64,000 bases of DNA from Meghimatium bilineatum (Eukaryota; Mollusca; Gastropoda; Stylommatophora; Philomycidae). The DNA lies in contig CM067315.1 of NCBI GenBank assembly GCA_034231615.1, positions 31,401,407 to 31,465,406 of the forward strand. Direction: 5' to 3'. Each line of letters opens with the position of its first letter. Position 1 is the stretch's first letter. Position numbers and translations under genes: made by a program. Under the pieces are notes generated by a model, which was given only the letters and a program-made list of their open reading frames with translations, searched no databases and was not told the origin of the DNA. This document shows, piece by piece, positions 52,813 through 62,514 of this stretch.

Positions 52813-52981
52813 CCTGATTATCTGTGCGCCTTTTGGCTGGATGCCTCCGTCTTCAGCACTCTGCTTACTAGGGCAGGACTAGGGTCCTGCTCGAGTGGGA
52901 CTGCCCGACCAGTCTTAGTTTCCAGCCCCTGATGGCTGAACTAAGCCCCATCACCTCTGCACGGTGCTGGTCTCGATGGAG
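52813..52981 (-). promoter_or_regulatory. LINE 5' UTR, presumed internal promoter
   Basis: GC-richer than its flanks; begins CTCCATCGAGACCAGCACC immediately after the target duplication. LINEs of this group carry internal pol II promoters in this position. No specific element is identified. Confidence 0.5.
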
Positions 52982-53049
52982 ACTGTTGCCTCTAATTTTT
53001 CCACTATCCTGTTTATTTATTGCCAAACTTAGCATAAATATTTTAGTCA

Positions 53050-53465
53050 GTCAGTGGTAGGTCCCTATATAGGCCTGAGAAGATTACAGGCTTTCGAGTA
53101 CAAATGCTACAGACAAATTCTATGAATTTCCTATAGGGAACATAAGACTAATGTGTACGTAAGAAATAAAGTAGAGATGTGTGCAGGAGTTCAGGAACCA
53201 TTACTTTCAATAGTGAAACGACGAAAACTAGCATGGTTCGGACATGTATGCAGACATGATTCCTTATCAAAAACAATACTACAGGGAACTGTCGAAGGTG
53301 GAAGAAACAGAGGAGGGAAAATTAAGGCATGGACAGACAACATCAAGGAATGGACAGGACAATATACTTCCACACTCATCCGCATCGCTGAGGATATAAT
53401 ATGTTTGAGGACTCTGTGTGCTGAAGCAACCAATGTGGCACCCCTACGACCGTGAAGGGTTACGG
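53050..53465 (+). mobile_element. LINE-B C-terminal region and 3' end
   Basis: An open frame (53153-53455) reads 'MCAGVQEPLLSIVKRRKLAW', 'FGHVCRHDSLSKTILQGTVE', 'GGRNRGGKIKAWTDNIKEWT', ending 'TNVAPLRP', then a (GATT)n-type tail 'attgattgattgat'. RRKLxWFGHVxRHD...GKxxWxDNIKEWT is the widespread terminal block of RTE/CR1-like LINEs. 5'-truncated about 60 bp outside the intact LINE. Confidence 0.82.
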
Positions 53466-53474
53466 TTTATTGAT

Positions 53475-53705
53475 TGATTGATATAGGCCTAGCCATGAAA
53501 CTTTCTTCAGCGCTTCTAATGACAGTGACATTACATAGCATATTCTTCTCAACATATTGGTTTTTGTTTTTTGAATGTTTATATCCAGTCCATATTCATT
53601 ACTTGATTTATTGACTTGATCTATTAGTCTTTGTAGTTCATGTTCACTTTCTTCTAAAAGAACAGTGTCATCTGCATATCTAATGTTGTTTATTATTTTC
53701 CCTTA
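53475..53705 (-). mobile_element. LINE-A RT palm fragment with YADD
   Basis: Minus strand reads 'NNIRYADDTVLLEESEHELQ', 'RLIDQVNKSSNEYGLDINI'. The YADD catalytic motif is intact, but only about 75 codons remain. Head-to-head with LINE-B. Confidence 0.8.
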
Positions 53706-53739
53706 TTATTCTCTTATAACAACGAATAAATCGTGAGAT

Positions 53740-54190
53740 TTCCGCCGGCGAGAGCGAAGTACGTTGTGCCACAAGTTCCACGGTTGAACTCTGTTATTTG
53801 TACCTCGATTGGCTCACTTTGTGGTGTAGACATCCGAGGCCCAGCACACCCGTTTTTGTCATGCCCTTAATTCGGCTTTCCTAGCCCGTGACAGCCTGCC
53901 TATCTGTCGACAGTCACGTGGGTGCGTAGTGACTCTTCGCCAAGACGATTGTCGTTCACGTCTATCTCGCGCGAGGTGTTCCGCCGTCTGTGAACCTGCC
54001 TCGTGTAATTCGACGTTCTGTGCCTATGCCCATCGGATGCTGAACCTTTTTTCATCCGCGAGAAGAGTTGGACCATGGCTCTTTCGTCTTCTTAGCCGAG
54101 GTGTCGTTCACCGACAGCGTGAACCCCTCGCCCAATTTAGAGTCTCACACCACGACATGACCTATAATGGTACACTTGGCATACAATGGT
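53740..54190 (+). other. GC-rich open stretch of unknown origin
   Basis: Markedly GC-richer than its surroundings, with a 148-residue open frame (53929-54375) that runs into the next minisatellite. The unique part reads 'RARCSAVCEPASCNSTFCAY', 'AHRMLNLFSSARRVGPWLF'. I recognise no family. It could be a retroelement remnant with a foreign base composition. Confidence 0.35.
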
Positions 54191-54214
54191 ATCCAGCCGA
54201 ATCTTCACTTATAT

Positions 54215-54705
54215 CAGTTTCTATCTCTTTCATAGGGTTGCCATATCTTTCACAGGGCTGCCATCTCTTTCAGATTGTTGCCATCTCTTTCACAGGGTTT
54301 CCATCTCTTTCATGGGGTTTCTATCTCTTTCACATGGTTTCTATCTCTTTCACAGGGTTTCTATCTCTTTCATGAGGTTTCTATCTATTTCACAGGGTTT
54401 CTATCTCTTTCATAGGGTTGCCATCTCTTTCACATGGTTTCTATTTCTTTCACGAGGTTTCTATCTCTTTCACAGGGTTTCTATCTCTTTCACAGGGTTT
54501 CTATCTCTTTCACGAGGTTTCTATCTCTTTCACAGGGTTTCTATCTCTTTCACGAGGTTTCTATCTCTTTCACGAGGTTTCTATCTCTTTCACAGGGTTT
54601 CTATCTATTTCACATGGTTGCCATCTCTTTCATATTGTTGTCATCTCTTTCACGAGGTTTCTATCTCTTTCACAGGGTTTCCATCTCTTTCACATGGTTG
54701 CCATT
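54215..54705. repeat. 20-bp minisatellite
   Basis: About twenty-four units of 'ctatctctttcacagggttt', with CATGGG, CACGAGG and TTGCC variants. The unit is not a multiple of 3, so all three plus frames carry similar FHRVSISFTGFLSLS text; none is evidence for a protein. Confidence 0.92.
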
Positions 54706-54769
54706 TTAAATATCTGGCTCATGATTAAGTTGAATATGGCAGGCAGAATGGTGCAGATATCTCAACAAG

Positions 54770-54845
54770 GCTCTAGACCATGACACATGCAATCCTGTTA
54801 TCTAGACTACATTCTACCAATCGATTTTGAGAAAGAATGCAAAAA
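54770..54845 (+). mobile_element. SINE-1/2 3' end fragment
   Basis: 'gaccatgacacatgcaatcc', 'ctagactacattctacc', 'ttttgagaaagaatgcaaaa': a degraded shared 3' end. Confidence 0.5.
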
Positions 54846-55129
54846 ACGAAATATTTGACACATGTTTTTAGAATGGTCCACTAAGACATGACTAACTATC
54901 ACTAAAACTAGGGTGTTATGATGTAAACAAGAAAACCTACAAATTACAATACACAAAAAAATTTCAACATTTATATCAAAAGGCTGATCATGTTTTCTTG
55001 TTTGAACTATCATTATAAGCCTCCACGAAAAAAATGATACAGGAGCATCTTAATAAAACTGGTTTGTTTATTTGGGTGGTCTTTGTTCATTTTTGCTTCT
55101 TTCATAAGCCTCCATTGAAGCCATATCTC
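54846..55129. other. nothing assignable
   Basis: AT-rich; no gene or repeat family recognised. Confidence 0.45.
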
Positions 55130-56310
55130 TCCACAACTCAAGGGGTTCTACATTTGTAGAAACAACTTGTAGAAAACTGGCAACCAAACCACAGAATAAA
55201 ACAAAAGTCAGTCCTGAGCAATGTCGATGAAATAAAAGGCAGCTATAACCTCCCAGACAAGAGACAAGAACTGCAAAGAGTAGAAAAATGTTTATCACCA
55301 CATGCAGGTTTTAAATTGCCGGAAATCAAGACACAATTAAGAAATAATGCAACGAAAAATTCTCACCCAGTAAGTCTTATGAAAGCAACACAGAAAACAA
55401 TAGACACCTACTCAGAACAATGGATTCATGTCTATACTGATGTGTCTGCTTTCAAAGCCACCATCAAAGCAGGTTATGGTGTCTATATAGAATATCCAGA
55501 CAAAACATCTGATGAGTTTTTTGATGCCTGTGGGGAGATATGTTCTAACTATGAAGCCAAAATAACAGCACTAGAAGTTGCATTGTACCACCTGAAGACC
55601 ATATTTGATGCCTTTCCATCAAAAGTTCAAAACATTGTTATTTTCACAGATTCTATGTTCGCTCTTCAAGCACTAGAATGTAATGGACATTGTAAGCCTT
55701 AGCTGGTGGAAATATATCACCAGCCAACCAGCTACTTACATTGTTATGCAGTGGATATCTGGCCACTCAAACACACCTGGCAATGACAAGGCAGACAGAC
55801 TAGCAAAGATGAGAACTCAATAAGAACAGCGATATAAACAACCATGCACACAGTTAAAATGATGCGAAATATGTGACTAAAGAAAATTGGATGAACAGAT
55901 GGGCTATGGAGAACACTTGGAGGGAAATCTATAAATATATGACCAGCCCAAATCCTAAAGATAACATCAACCTTCTGGGAAGAAAAGACCAGAGTATCAT
56001 CTTCTGACTGCACACCACACAACATGTACAGCTTAACAATCACCTGAACAGAATACAACCACAACACACAATCCAGAGTGCTGACTGTGCACCCATCCCT
56101 ATGAAAATGTTGACCGCAACCTTTTTAAATGCACAGCACTGGATGACATCAGGAAAATGCTTCTCCCTCCAGGGCTAGATAAATGGAACACATTGTTTGG
56201 AACAAAATAACAGCTCACAAACATATGCATATATCACACACTGGCATTGTGTCAAAGGGCATGAGCCCATGGACCGCTGGATCAGCAACCAACCAACCAA
56301 TAAAACTTGC
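55130..56310 (+). mobile_element. RNase H LINE, C-terminal third and 3' UTR
   Basis: An open frame (55316-55702) reads 'WIHVYTDVSAFKATIKAGYG', 'VYIEYPDKTSDEFFDAC', 'NYEAKITALEVALY', 'IVIFTDSMFALQALECNG', an RNase H domain in the same order as the intact LINE. Its first motif reads TDVS instead of TDGS. The frame then breaks. Further text includes 'MQWISGHSNTPGNDKADRLA', 'IQPQHTIQSADC', 'LDKWNTLFGTK' and a tail with (AACC)n. It is a sister family of the Ingi-group LINE, 5'-truncated and decayed. Confidence 0.8.
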
Positions 56311-56699
56311 CTAGGAAAGAAATCGTGTGAAACATAGACACTATGCATTTTGGCAATTTAATTTATTTTAGGGTTTCCTTGTTCATATGAAATTTTGCAC
56401 TGGCCAGCTTTTCGACCATCTGTAAAGACGCAAAAAGCCGTAATTTTGTATTTTTTCTTCTAACTATATCAAGTCCTTGTTTTAATGTATTCGGGTAGAT
56501 GGTAACTTTGTTTCGTAAAATGGGGTCGCAGATCAGTTTGTTTCTATAAAATGGGGTCATTGCTCAAAAATATTTCAGAATCAGAGCAATTGATGTAGAA
56601 GAAATCTCTTATTTCTGAGACATGTCTCTAAATCTGGACAATCGTTCTTTGATGTAATTCTGTCATTCATTGTGGTTAAAAAAAAATGACAAAGTACTT
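56311..56699. other. unassigned; small internal duplication
   Basis: 56500-56565 holds two imperfect 'ttgtttc(g/t)(t/a)taaaatggggtc' units. Otherwise nothing recognised. Confidence 0.45.
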
Positions 56700-56890
56700 C
56701 ATATAATCTTCAACAATTTTATTTACATTAAATATCTATTCTATCTATAAACCTGCACCCATCAGGGTCATAAGGGTACCACATTGAAATCTTTAGCACA
56801 GTCCCAAGCGAGGTGAAAATTCTTGAGACTAATGGGAATCGAACCAGGCCCATTCTAGTGGCACCAAATCACCTTGAAAGGTATGGTTTT
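56700..56890 (-). mobile_element. tRNA-derived SINE
   Basis: Minus strand has 'ctagaatgggcctggttcga' continuing 'ttcccattagtctc', a good box B (GGTTCGATTCC), and further on 'accctgatgggtgcaggttt'. The box A region is less clear. One copy only. Confidence 0.55.
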
Positions 56891-56929
56891 AACAATACAT
56901 TTGCGTGAAATGAGATGTTTGAGAAAGTT

Positions 56930-57265
56930 AAAAATATCAAACATTGAGACCAACGGAGAAATGAAGATATCAGAGAAGAAATAAAAACCATCTCAAGACT
57001 ACATTGAGAGACAGCAAACAATGTGGTTTAGTCACATCATTAGAATGGAACCAAAGCAACCAGCACTTTGTGCATACAACAGCTGAAGATCGGGCTACAG
57101 GGTACAAGGATGACCAAGAATTATATGGATGGAGACAATCAAAGAAACCTTAAAGAAACACATGTTGACAATAGCCAAAGTCTGACAACTCCAACTTCAC
57201 CCACAACATTTAACAACACAATTGGAGGACCCATATAATAGGACAGCAAAGTACACCACTAAAAC
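56930..57265 (+). mobile_element. LINE-D-like 3' fragment
   Basis: 'cagcaaacaatgtggtttag' (QQTMWFSHIIRMEPKQPA) then 'ggagacaatcaaagaaacct' (WMETIKETLKKHMLTIA), following the WFGHxxRM...W.E.IK.TL order of LINE-D. Broken. Confidence 0.6.
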
Positions 57266-57499
57266 TCCCTCTTTGGTACCCAAATCATGAAGCCCTCATT
57301 GTTTCCATTCATGGGTAGTAGGGTTAGTAAAGCATCAAGAGGTTTCAGCAGCTCTAGCTAATATTTTTCTTTTTCATTCTTCATATTCCACTACTGAAGT
57401 CATTTGTTGATGCTTATCTGCAGTCTGTTCTACTTTCTGTCTTTTTTATCTCTCATCATCTGAAAATTAGAAAAGTTTTTAAAAAAAAATTGTTTAAAA

Positions 57500-57745
57500 G
57501 TTGTAGAGGATTGACTTCACTGTATTTGGTTTCCCATATATACTTATCACTCTCAACAAAGTGGCATGCCGCCTGCCAAGAGTACCACTCATAGCACGTA
57601 ACTCCATAGCTTCAAGTGATAACCCACAGGGATCTCTGAAAAAATTCACTTTATACACATAATGACATGAGCCAGATTCGAACTCATGACCTCTTAAACT
57701 CAAGGCGAACAGCTTAACCCCATTACACTAGGGAGATCCCCCTGA
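57500..57745 (-). mobile_element. SINE-4 (tRNA-derived), complete head
   Basis: Minus strand begins 'ggggatctccctagtgtaat', 'ggggttaagctgttcgcc', with 'catgagttcgaatctggctc' (box B GAGTTCGAATC) at tRNA-like spacing. The body runs 'cagagatccctgtgggttatc' and 'ggtactcttggcaggcgg'. Second copy at 4150-4350. Confidence 0.72.
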
Positions 57746-57849
57746 AAATTATAAAGTTGTGACAAATCTTCAAATTAATAATATAGACTTTAATTAATGT
57801 TTTATTTGGGTCAATACACATCACAGCCAGCCCCTTGTCATGGATATGA

Positions 57850-58083
57850 AGATTTAGTCGCCCCCAGTATGTTGACGGGATCTTAAAGTGTTGCACAGAA
57901 TAGCAAAACTATGACCTGTCATGTATGTTGTTAAAGATAAATAAGGAAATTTGGGGTTGGCTTGACCCATCCCATAGAATACTAAAGTAACCTAGAAGTC
58001 ATTCTGAAGTTGGAATGTGTCGCAGAAAGATGAGATATCGCAGATAAGCTGTAAACCACACATAATGAACTCAGTTCTCTAGA
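57850..58083 (+). mobile_element. SINE-1 copy, plus half of an inverted pair
   Basis: 'acctgtcatgtatgttgtta', 'gacccatcccatagaatac', 'ggaatgtgtcgcagaaag', 'gatatcgcagataagctg', 'ctcagttctctagactc' in SINE-1 order. Confidence 0.7.
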
Positions 58084-58225
58084 CTCATTCTTTGACATGG
58101 CTTTATGGTCACTTTGACCCATGTGATAGGATAGAAAAAGTACACCCCTAAGATCCTTAGCTGTCTCTTACAACATGCATAGCAGGTCACAAGGTTGCTA
58201 TACTTTGATCCCCTTTTGGGCATCA
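58084..58225 (-). mobile_element. SINE-1 copy, minus half of an inverted pair
   Basis: 'gacatggctttatggtcact', 'gacccatgtgataggatag', 'ctgtctcttacaacatgcat', 'gctatactttgatcccctt': the 5' half of a SINE-1 in reverse, directly joined to the preceding plus copy. Confidence 0.65.
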
Positions 58226-58504
58226 GCAAATCAATAAAATAATGTCACATCTGTCCTTGTCTGGAACGCGTGGCTATGTAATAGTTCGTCTATAAGCAGA
58301 AAATAGAACGAAGTCAGAAATTATGTACAGGTTCATTGAAAGTTTGTTATGGTGTACACAGTTTTCATGTAGTCAATAATTTTACATCACTTACAGAGCG
58401 TGTCGCCACAAATTACAAAAATGGCTAATGTTAGTGAAATTATGCCATGATTTCATGAGAAGGGATAATGCTAGAGTTTGGAAGGGAGAGGTGTTAGGCG
58501 CAGT

Positions 58505-58805
58505 GTTAAAACTAATTCTGAGAAGCACAGTAGCCTAGTTGATAGTGAGCTTGCTTGCTATCACTGGATGACAGCATACCAGGTTCAAAACCTTGTCCAG
58601 ACAAAAATAAATTTCCGTTGTGATTTCTCGCTGGACACTGCCACTCCTCCTGTCGACTCAGCTGTAATAGGGTACCTGATGCATGAGTTAGGGGAGGTAA
58701 AGACAGTAAGAAAGGGAACTGGCCACCCCAATTAATAGCTGCTGTGGCTTATTGCATGAAGTTATATTCATCCGTGACATCAGGTGGCTGCCATGGGGCC
58801 TACCT
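58505..58805 (+). mobile_element. tRNA-derived SINE
   Basis: 'cacagtagcctagttgatag' (box A-like TAGCCTAGTTGATAG) and 'agcataccaggttcaaaacc' (box B GGTTCAAAACC) at tRNA spacing. The body has 'ctgatgcatgagttaggggaggtaaag' and 'aagggaactggccacccc'. Single copy here. Confidence 0.65.
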
Positions 58806-59021
58806 TTACCTACAACTAATTCTAATTCTATCCCTACCCCCTCCTACTGTGTTTCAAAAACTGTGTTCTTCCTATTTTCGTTAATTATTTCCCTGGCTTC
58901 AAACTACTAAACAATTGCATTCTCCAATGTCACAAACTATTAAAAAATTATGACCAGACAATTCCTTAAAAACTATGAGCGCTGTAAACATTGGTAGGCA
59001 CACGTTCCAGACATGAACTGT

Positions 59022-59185
59022 TACTTCTTCTTCTGCATTCATTCTCAAACTCTTGTAAACTAGCAAGATGTATTCTGGAGAACAGAATCTGCCAAATCAA
59101 GGTTTACAGCTGTCTGAGATATCTGCTCCTTTCAGCACAACAAACCAAATTTAGTACAGCTTTGTGGGTCACATGGGTCCATTCA
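59022..59185 (-). mobile_element. SINE-1 partial copy
   Basis: GAA-tail complement 'cttcttcttctgcattcatt' then 'aacagaatctgccaaatcaa', 'ggtttacagctgtctgagatatctg', 'gtgggtcacatgggtcc'. Confidence 0.7.
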
Positions 59186-59324
59186 TTATTCGTGGTTTAA
59201 ATAAAAATTACTCCCATGGTTAAACCAGACATGAGAAAGTTGGACACCAGGGCTCAAACTCTGGGAAGGTGCCATATTAATTTAGCAAGTGTTGTCGAGG
59301 ACCCTCTTCAGGTGGTTTCTGGTC

Positions 59325-59490
59325 TTTTTCTTCAGCATTCATTCCAAAACTCCCAATGGATATCTCTTGCAGCAGAACAATGGCCCTACTAGATTTCCAG
59401 CAGAATTTAGTCCAGAGAATGGAAATTCTCTGCGTTGAGTCGCCATTTTACTTACACAAATAATATGACAACTCCATCTTCGATGGGGGT
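59325..59490 (-). mobile_element. SINE-2 copy, near complete
   Basis: 'tttttcttcagcattcattc', 'cagcagaacaatggccctac', 'cagaatttagtccagagaatgg', 'gagtcgccattttacttaca', 'ccatcttcga' in SINE-2 order. Confidence 0.75.
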
Positions 59491-59634
59491 TTCTGGTCAA
59501 CCACTGACTAGACAGCTGAGCACTTATGGGAAACCGTGTGTTATGACACTGGTTCATAACTCATATTACCTTTACCTTTTATAGTTGCTCCCAAATTGTC
59601 TTTATCGACTATGACGGACGAACATGACAGGATG

Positions 59635-59705
59635 ATCATGCAGTCTCCGGATTACATCCTGCTAATATGCAGGAGTTTAAGAACGAACACAGAAGAAGAG
59701 CGCCC
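59635..59705 (+). mobile_element. SINE-1 3' end fragment
   Basis: 'ctccggattacatcctgcta', 'atatgcaggagtttaagaac', 'gaacacagaagaagagc': shared 3' end with its GAA tail. Confidence 0.6.
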
Positions 59706-59794
59706 AAAGAGCACTAGAAAATACTCCAAGCGAATGGATTCATCAAACTCTGTGGTCTGTATCAAAAGGTGAAAAAAAAACATCTGCCAGCTCA

Positions 59795-59975
59795 GTCAGA
59801 TGGTCTGCCAAAATTAATTAACATCTTTCTGTAGATATCCGTCTCTATAGGCCAGCGTTCCACCTTTAACTGATTTAGTGAAATGCAGTCTTGCAGGATA
59901 TGTTCCATTGTCTGCCCACATGGACACAGAGGTAATGTTACCAGTCTTGGATGAATATATAGTATAAGAAATATA
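59795..59975 (-). mobile_element. RNase H LINE, C-terminal Cys motif fragment
   Basis: Minus strand reads 'RLVTLPLCPCGQTMEHILQD', 'CISLNQLKVERWPIETDIYR'. The CPCGxxxxxxHILxxC pattern matches the intact LINE's CTCG...HILQEC and the CPCG...HILQDC at 62980. A related scrap lies at 62440-62525 (minus). Confidence 0.75.
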
Positions 59976-60269
59976 ACAAAATAGAGAACGACAAATACAC
60001 TGATATTGTTACTACCTTGAATTTGAGCTTCTACGACCTCCAATAAACTCCTCTTTGTACTTTTTACTTGTGGACTTTTGTCTGTGGATTGATGATTTAT
60101 TCATTGCAGATATTTAACATTTACTTTAATGATACAAAAAGGGGCATAGAATAGAAGAGATAAAACATTTCAAAAGATGTAGAGTTTCAGTTTTACTTAC
60201 ATCAAATATTGACAGTTAATCCATTGTAATAAATTAATAGGCAAAAAAGATTCTGGCAAGGACCTTCTT

Positions 60270-60540
60270 CGCCCTTGTTGCCTGGCCTGAAAGGGGAGAA
60301 AATAATAGTGAAACTTTTACATGTCATGCATGTTGTAAGAGGTGACTCAGGCTTTTCGGGGTGGAGTTACTGTCACATCCCTTACATGGTCAAATGACAC
60401 AGAAACCATGCTAAAGTCAAATGTGTCAGGACCAATGGCCAAGATATCACAGCCAAGCTGCAAGCCATGACACTGTGCATTTAATTCTCCAGACTACATC
60501 CTGTTAATCTGAAGGAGTTTGAAAAAGAACGCAGATGAAA
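60270..60540 (+). mobile_element. SINE-1 copy, near full length
   Basis: 'catgcatgttgtaagaggtg', 'gtcaaatgacacagaaaccatgc', 'gatatcacagccaagctgcaag', 'ccatgacac', 'tccagactacatcctgttaatctg', 'aagaacgcagatgaa'. The uninterrupted reference for the transposon insertion site at 2189/3524. Confidence 0.82.
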
Positions 60541-60564
60541 AGGGCCTCCTTAATATGACACTGA

Positions 60565-60655
60565 AGAAATGATGATGGTTGCACAGAACAGAGAATAGCA
60601 GTGCTTGATGATGGTTGCACAGAACAGAGAGTAGCAGTGCTTGATGATGTTCTGC
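60565..60655. repeat. two tandem 41-bp copies
   Basis: 'gatgatggttgcacagaacagag' followed by 'a(a/g)tagcagtgctt', repeated twice. Confidence 0.8.
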
Positions 60656-60869
60656 TAAATAAACATCACATTAAAGAAGCTATTGGTTAATCCATGTTAT
60701 TGTACTTCAAGGCAAACCCACAATTCTCCATCTCCCTGAGAAGATGTCAAAGAATATGCATGCTGGTAGTCCCCATGGCTAGCTAGCTGGATAAACACTC
60801 TTAATTCTACTCAACGTGTTCTCAGTTCTATTTATACCATAAATAATATTGAATTGCCGCCCATGTGTT

Positions 60870-61135
60870 ACCGAGGTCTGAGAGGGAAGTAAAGAACAGC
60901 AACACTGTTTACCTTCCATGCATGTCGTAAGAGGCGACTAAGGAGGTTATGGGATGGAGTTGGCTGCCCCATTCCATATAGGGTCAACATGACCCAAAGC
61001 TATGCTAAAGTCATATGTGTCAGACAGAAAGGCGCAGATATTGCATCATTGCTGTAAACCATGACACAAGACATTCCGTTCTATGGACTAAATCCTACTA
61101 ATTTGGAGAAGTTTGAGAATGAACGAAGAAGAAGA
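60870..61135 (+). mobile_element. SINE-1 copy, near full length
   Basis: 'ggtctgagagggaagtaaag', 'catgcatgtcgtaagaggcgactaagg', 'gggtcaacatgacccaaagctatgc', 'gtgtcagacagaaaggcgcagatattgc', then 'gtttgagaatgaacgaag' + (AAG)n. Confidence 0.85.
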
Positions 61136-61164
61136 AGATACTGAATTGCCGTGGATGCAGCATG

Positions 61165-61440
61165 GATACCTTCTGGATACTTCATCTATCCCAGTGTCCA
61201 CTCCAGCAAGTGACCACAAACTTCAGTACATCACCAGTGTTTATCTTAAATTCACAGATACAAGTCTGTCTGCTCTCTTATTACTACAAATATCAGCACA
61301 CCCAGGGCAATAGATCAATGTGATATCCAGAAGTTTAGAAATAGTTATAGTTTTGACAATGGATGTACTGAATATTTTGTTCATTTGCATATTGTCAAAA
61401 GGAGCAGCTATCACAGACAAGTTGTAAACCATGAAGCATT
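61165..61440 (-). mobile_element. LINE-F RNase H fragment with SINE-1 scrap
   Basis: Minus frame with 'LLDITLIYCPGCADICSNKR', 'ADRLVSVNLR' matches the IYCPGHAGVRGNERADxL end of LINE-F, with His lost. 61395-61440 resembles a short SINE-1 core on the plus strand. Confidence 0.6.
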
Positions 61441-61569
61441 AAAGACGTATAGTATTGACTTTAACCCCAATCATCATAATTGAAGCAATTATTCTGTATT
61501 TCCCATTGTACTCCATGAGAACTCTCAATATCAATAGTTATAATAAACCCCAAGCCTGATTTTTCTCAT

Positions 61570-62260
61570 ATTTTCAGATAAATCAAAAATCACAGGACTT
61601 ACCAGTTCAACAAATAACATCTCAGTAAACAACCAAATACTGGAAAAAGTCTCAAACTTTAATTACTTGGGTAACCACATGTTTGTTTATGGAGACTCAA
61701 TCAATAAATACACGCATAGAAGGTGCAGCTAGCACATTTACCAAACTAACTAATATCTGAAAGTCAAAAGATCTAGGAAGAAACACCAAGCTAAAGCTAT
61801 TCAACTCCTATATTGTCTCAGTATTAACATATGAAAGAGAAAGCTGGAAATCAACAGATCAAAAATTAAACAGCTTTGAAAACAAATGTCTCCGGAAACT
61901 GATGAACATAAAATGGAGCGATTTCGTCACAAATAGTGATTTAAGAAAGAAAGCACACCAAGAATATGTTTCAAATGTCATAAGAAAACGCACATGGAAA
62001 TAGCTCAGTTATATTTTAAGACTAGATGAAAAGAGAATGAACCAACAAGCCCTTACATGGATGCCTGAGGGTAAAATAAAACGAGAAAGGCGTAAAGCAA
62101 ACCTAAAAAACACCATGCTTAAAGAAGGGGAAATAACAGGCTGCCGGACCATACAAGAACTAAAACTGCAGGCAGCGGACCGCAACACATGGAGAATCAA
62201 AACCTCTGTCCTATGTGCCCACTGTGGCATGAAAGGAACATATTTCTCACCACCACTGAG
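61570..62260 (+). mobile_element. LINE-E C-terminal region and 3' end
   Basis: Text in order: 'DKSKITGLTSSTNNISVNNQ', 'FNYLGNHM', 'STFTKLT', 'YIVSVLTYERESWKSTDQKL', 'KLMNIKWSDFVTNSDLRKKA', 'LRLDEKRMNQQALTWMPEGK', 'GCRTIQELKLQAADRNTWRI'. The last part (62037-62315) is open. 5'-truncated with few breaks; the best LINE-E copy. Confidence 0.82.
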
Positions 62261-62514
62261 AGATCTATCTGGGAACACAATATCATCCTTCCCGGCTTTA
62301 TTTGATATCAGTTGATTCATTTAAAGGTCTGCTTTTCCATTGTTCCATTTTCTCCATTATTTGTCAAGATTCTGTCTGTATTCATCAATCATGTATGTGT
62401 AGTACCTTCAGAACAATCTGCAATCTACATATAGTGGGTACAATGATAGGTCTGTCAACTAGGTCAGATGGTCTGCCAAATTAATTAACAGCTTTCTGTG
62501 AATATCCATCTCTG

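Larger units (their letters stand above)
48929..52981 (-). mobile_element. full-length I/Ingi-group LINE, intact
   Basis: A complete 4,053-bp non-LTR retrotransposon. It is flanked by a perfect 12-bp target duplication, AGAGGCAACAGT on the minus strand (plus 48917-48928 and 52982-52993). It has a 169-bp 5' UTR (52813-52981), a single 1,283-codon ORF and a very short 3' UTR ending in 'gaacgaaagaagaagaagaag'. No upstream ORF1 fits in the 5' UTR. A single ORF with endonuclease, RT and RNase H is the Ingi-clade arrangement, though I or Nimb assignment cannot be excluded without a tree. The intact ORF and perfect duplication indicate recent insertion. Confidence 0.92.

Noticed and set aside
54186-54783. 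180-residue and overlapping frames with FHRVSISFTGFLSLS repeats
   Set aside because: The 20-bp array gives similar text in all three frames, so the frame carries no information.
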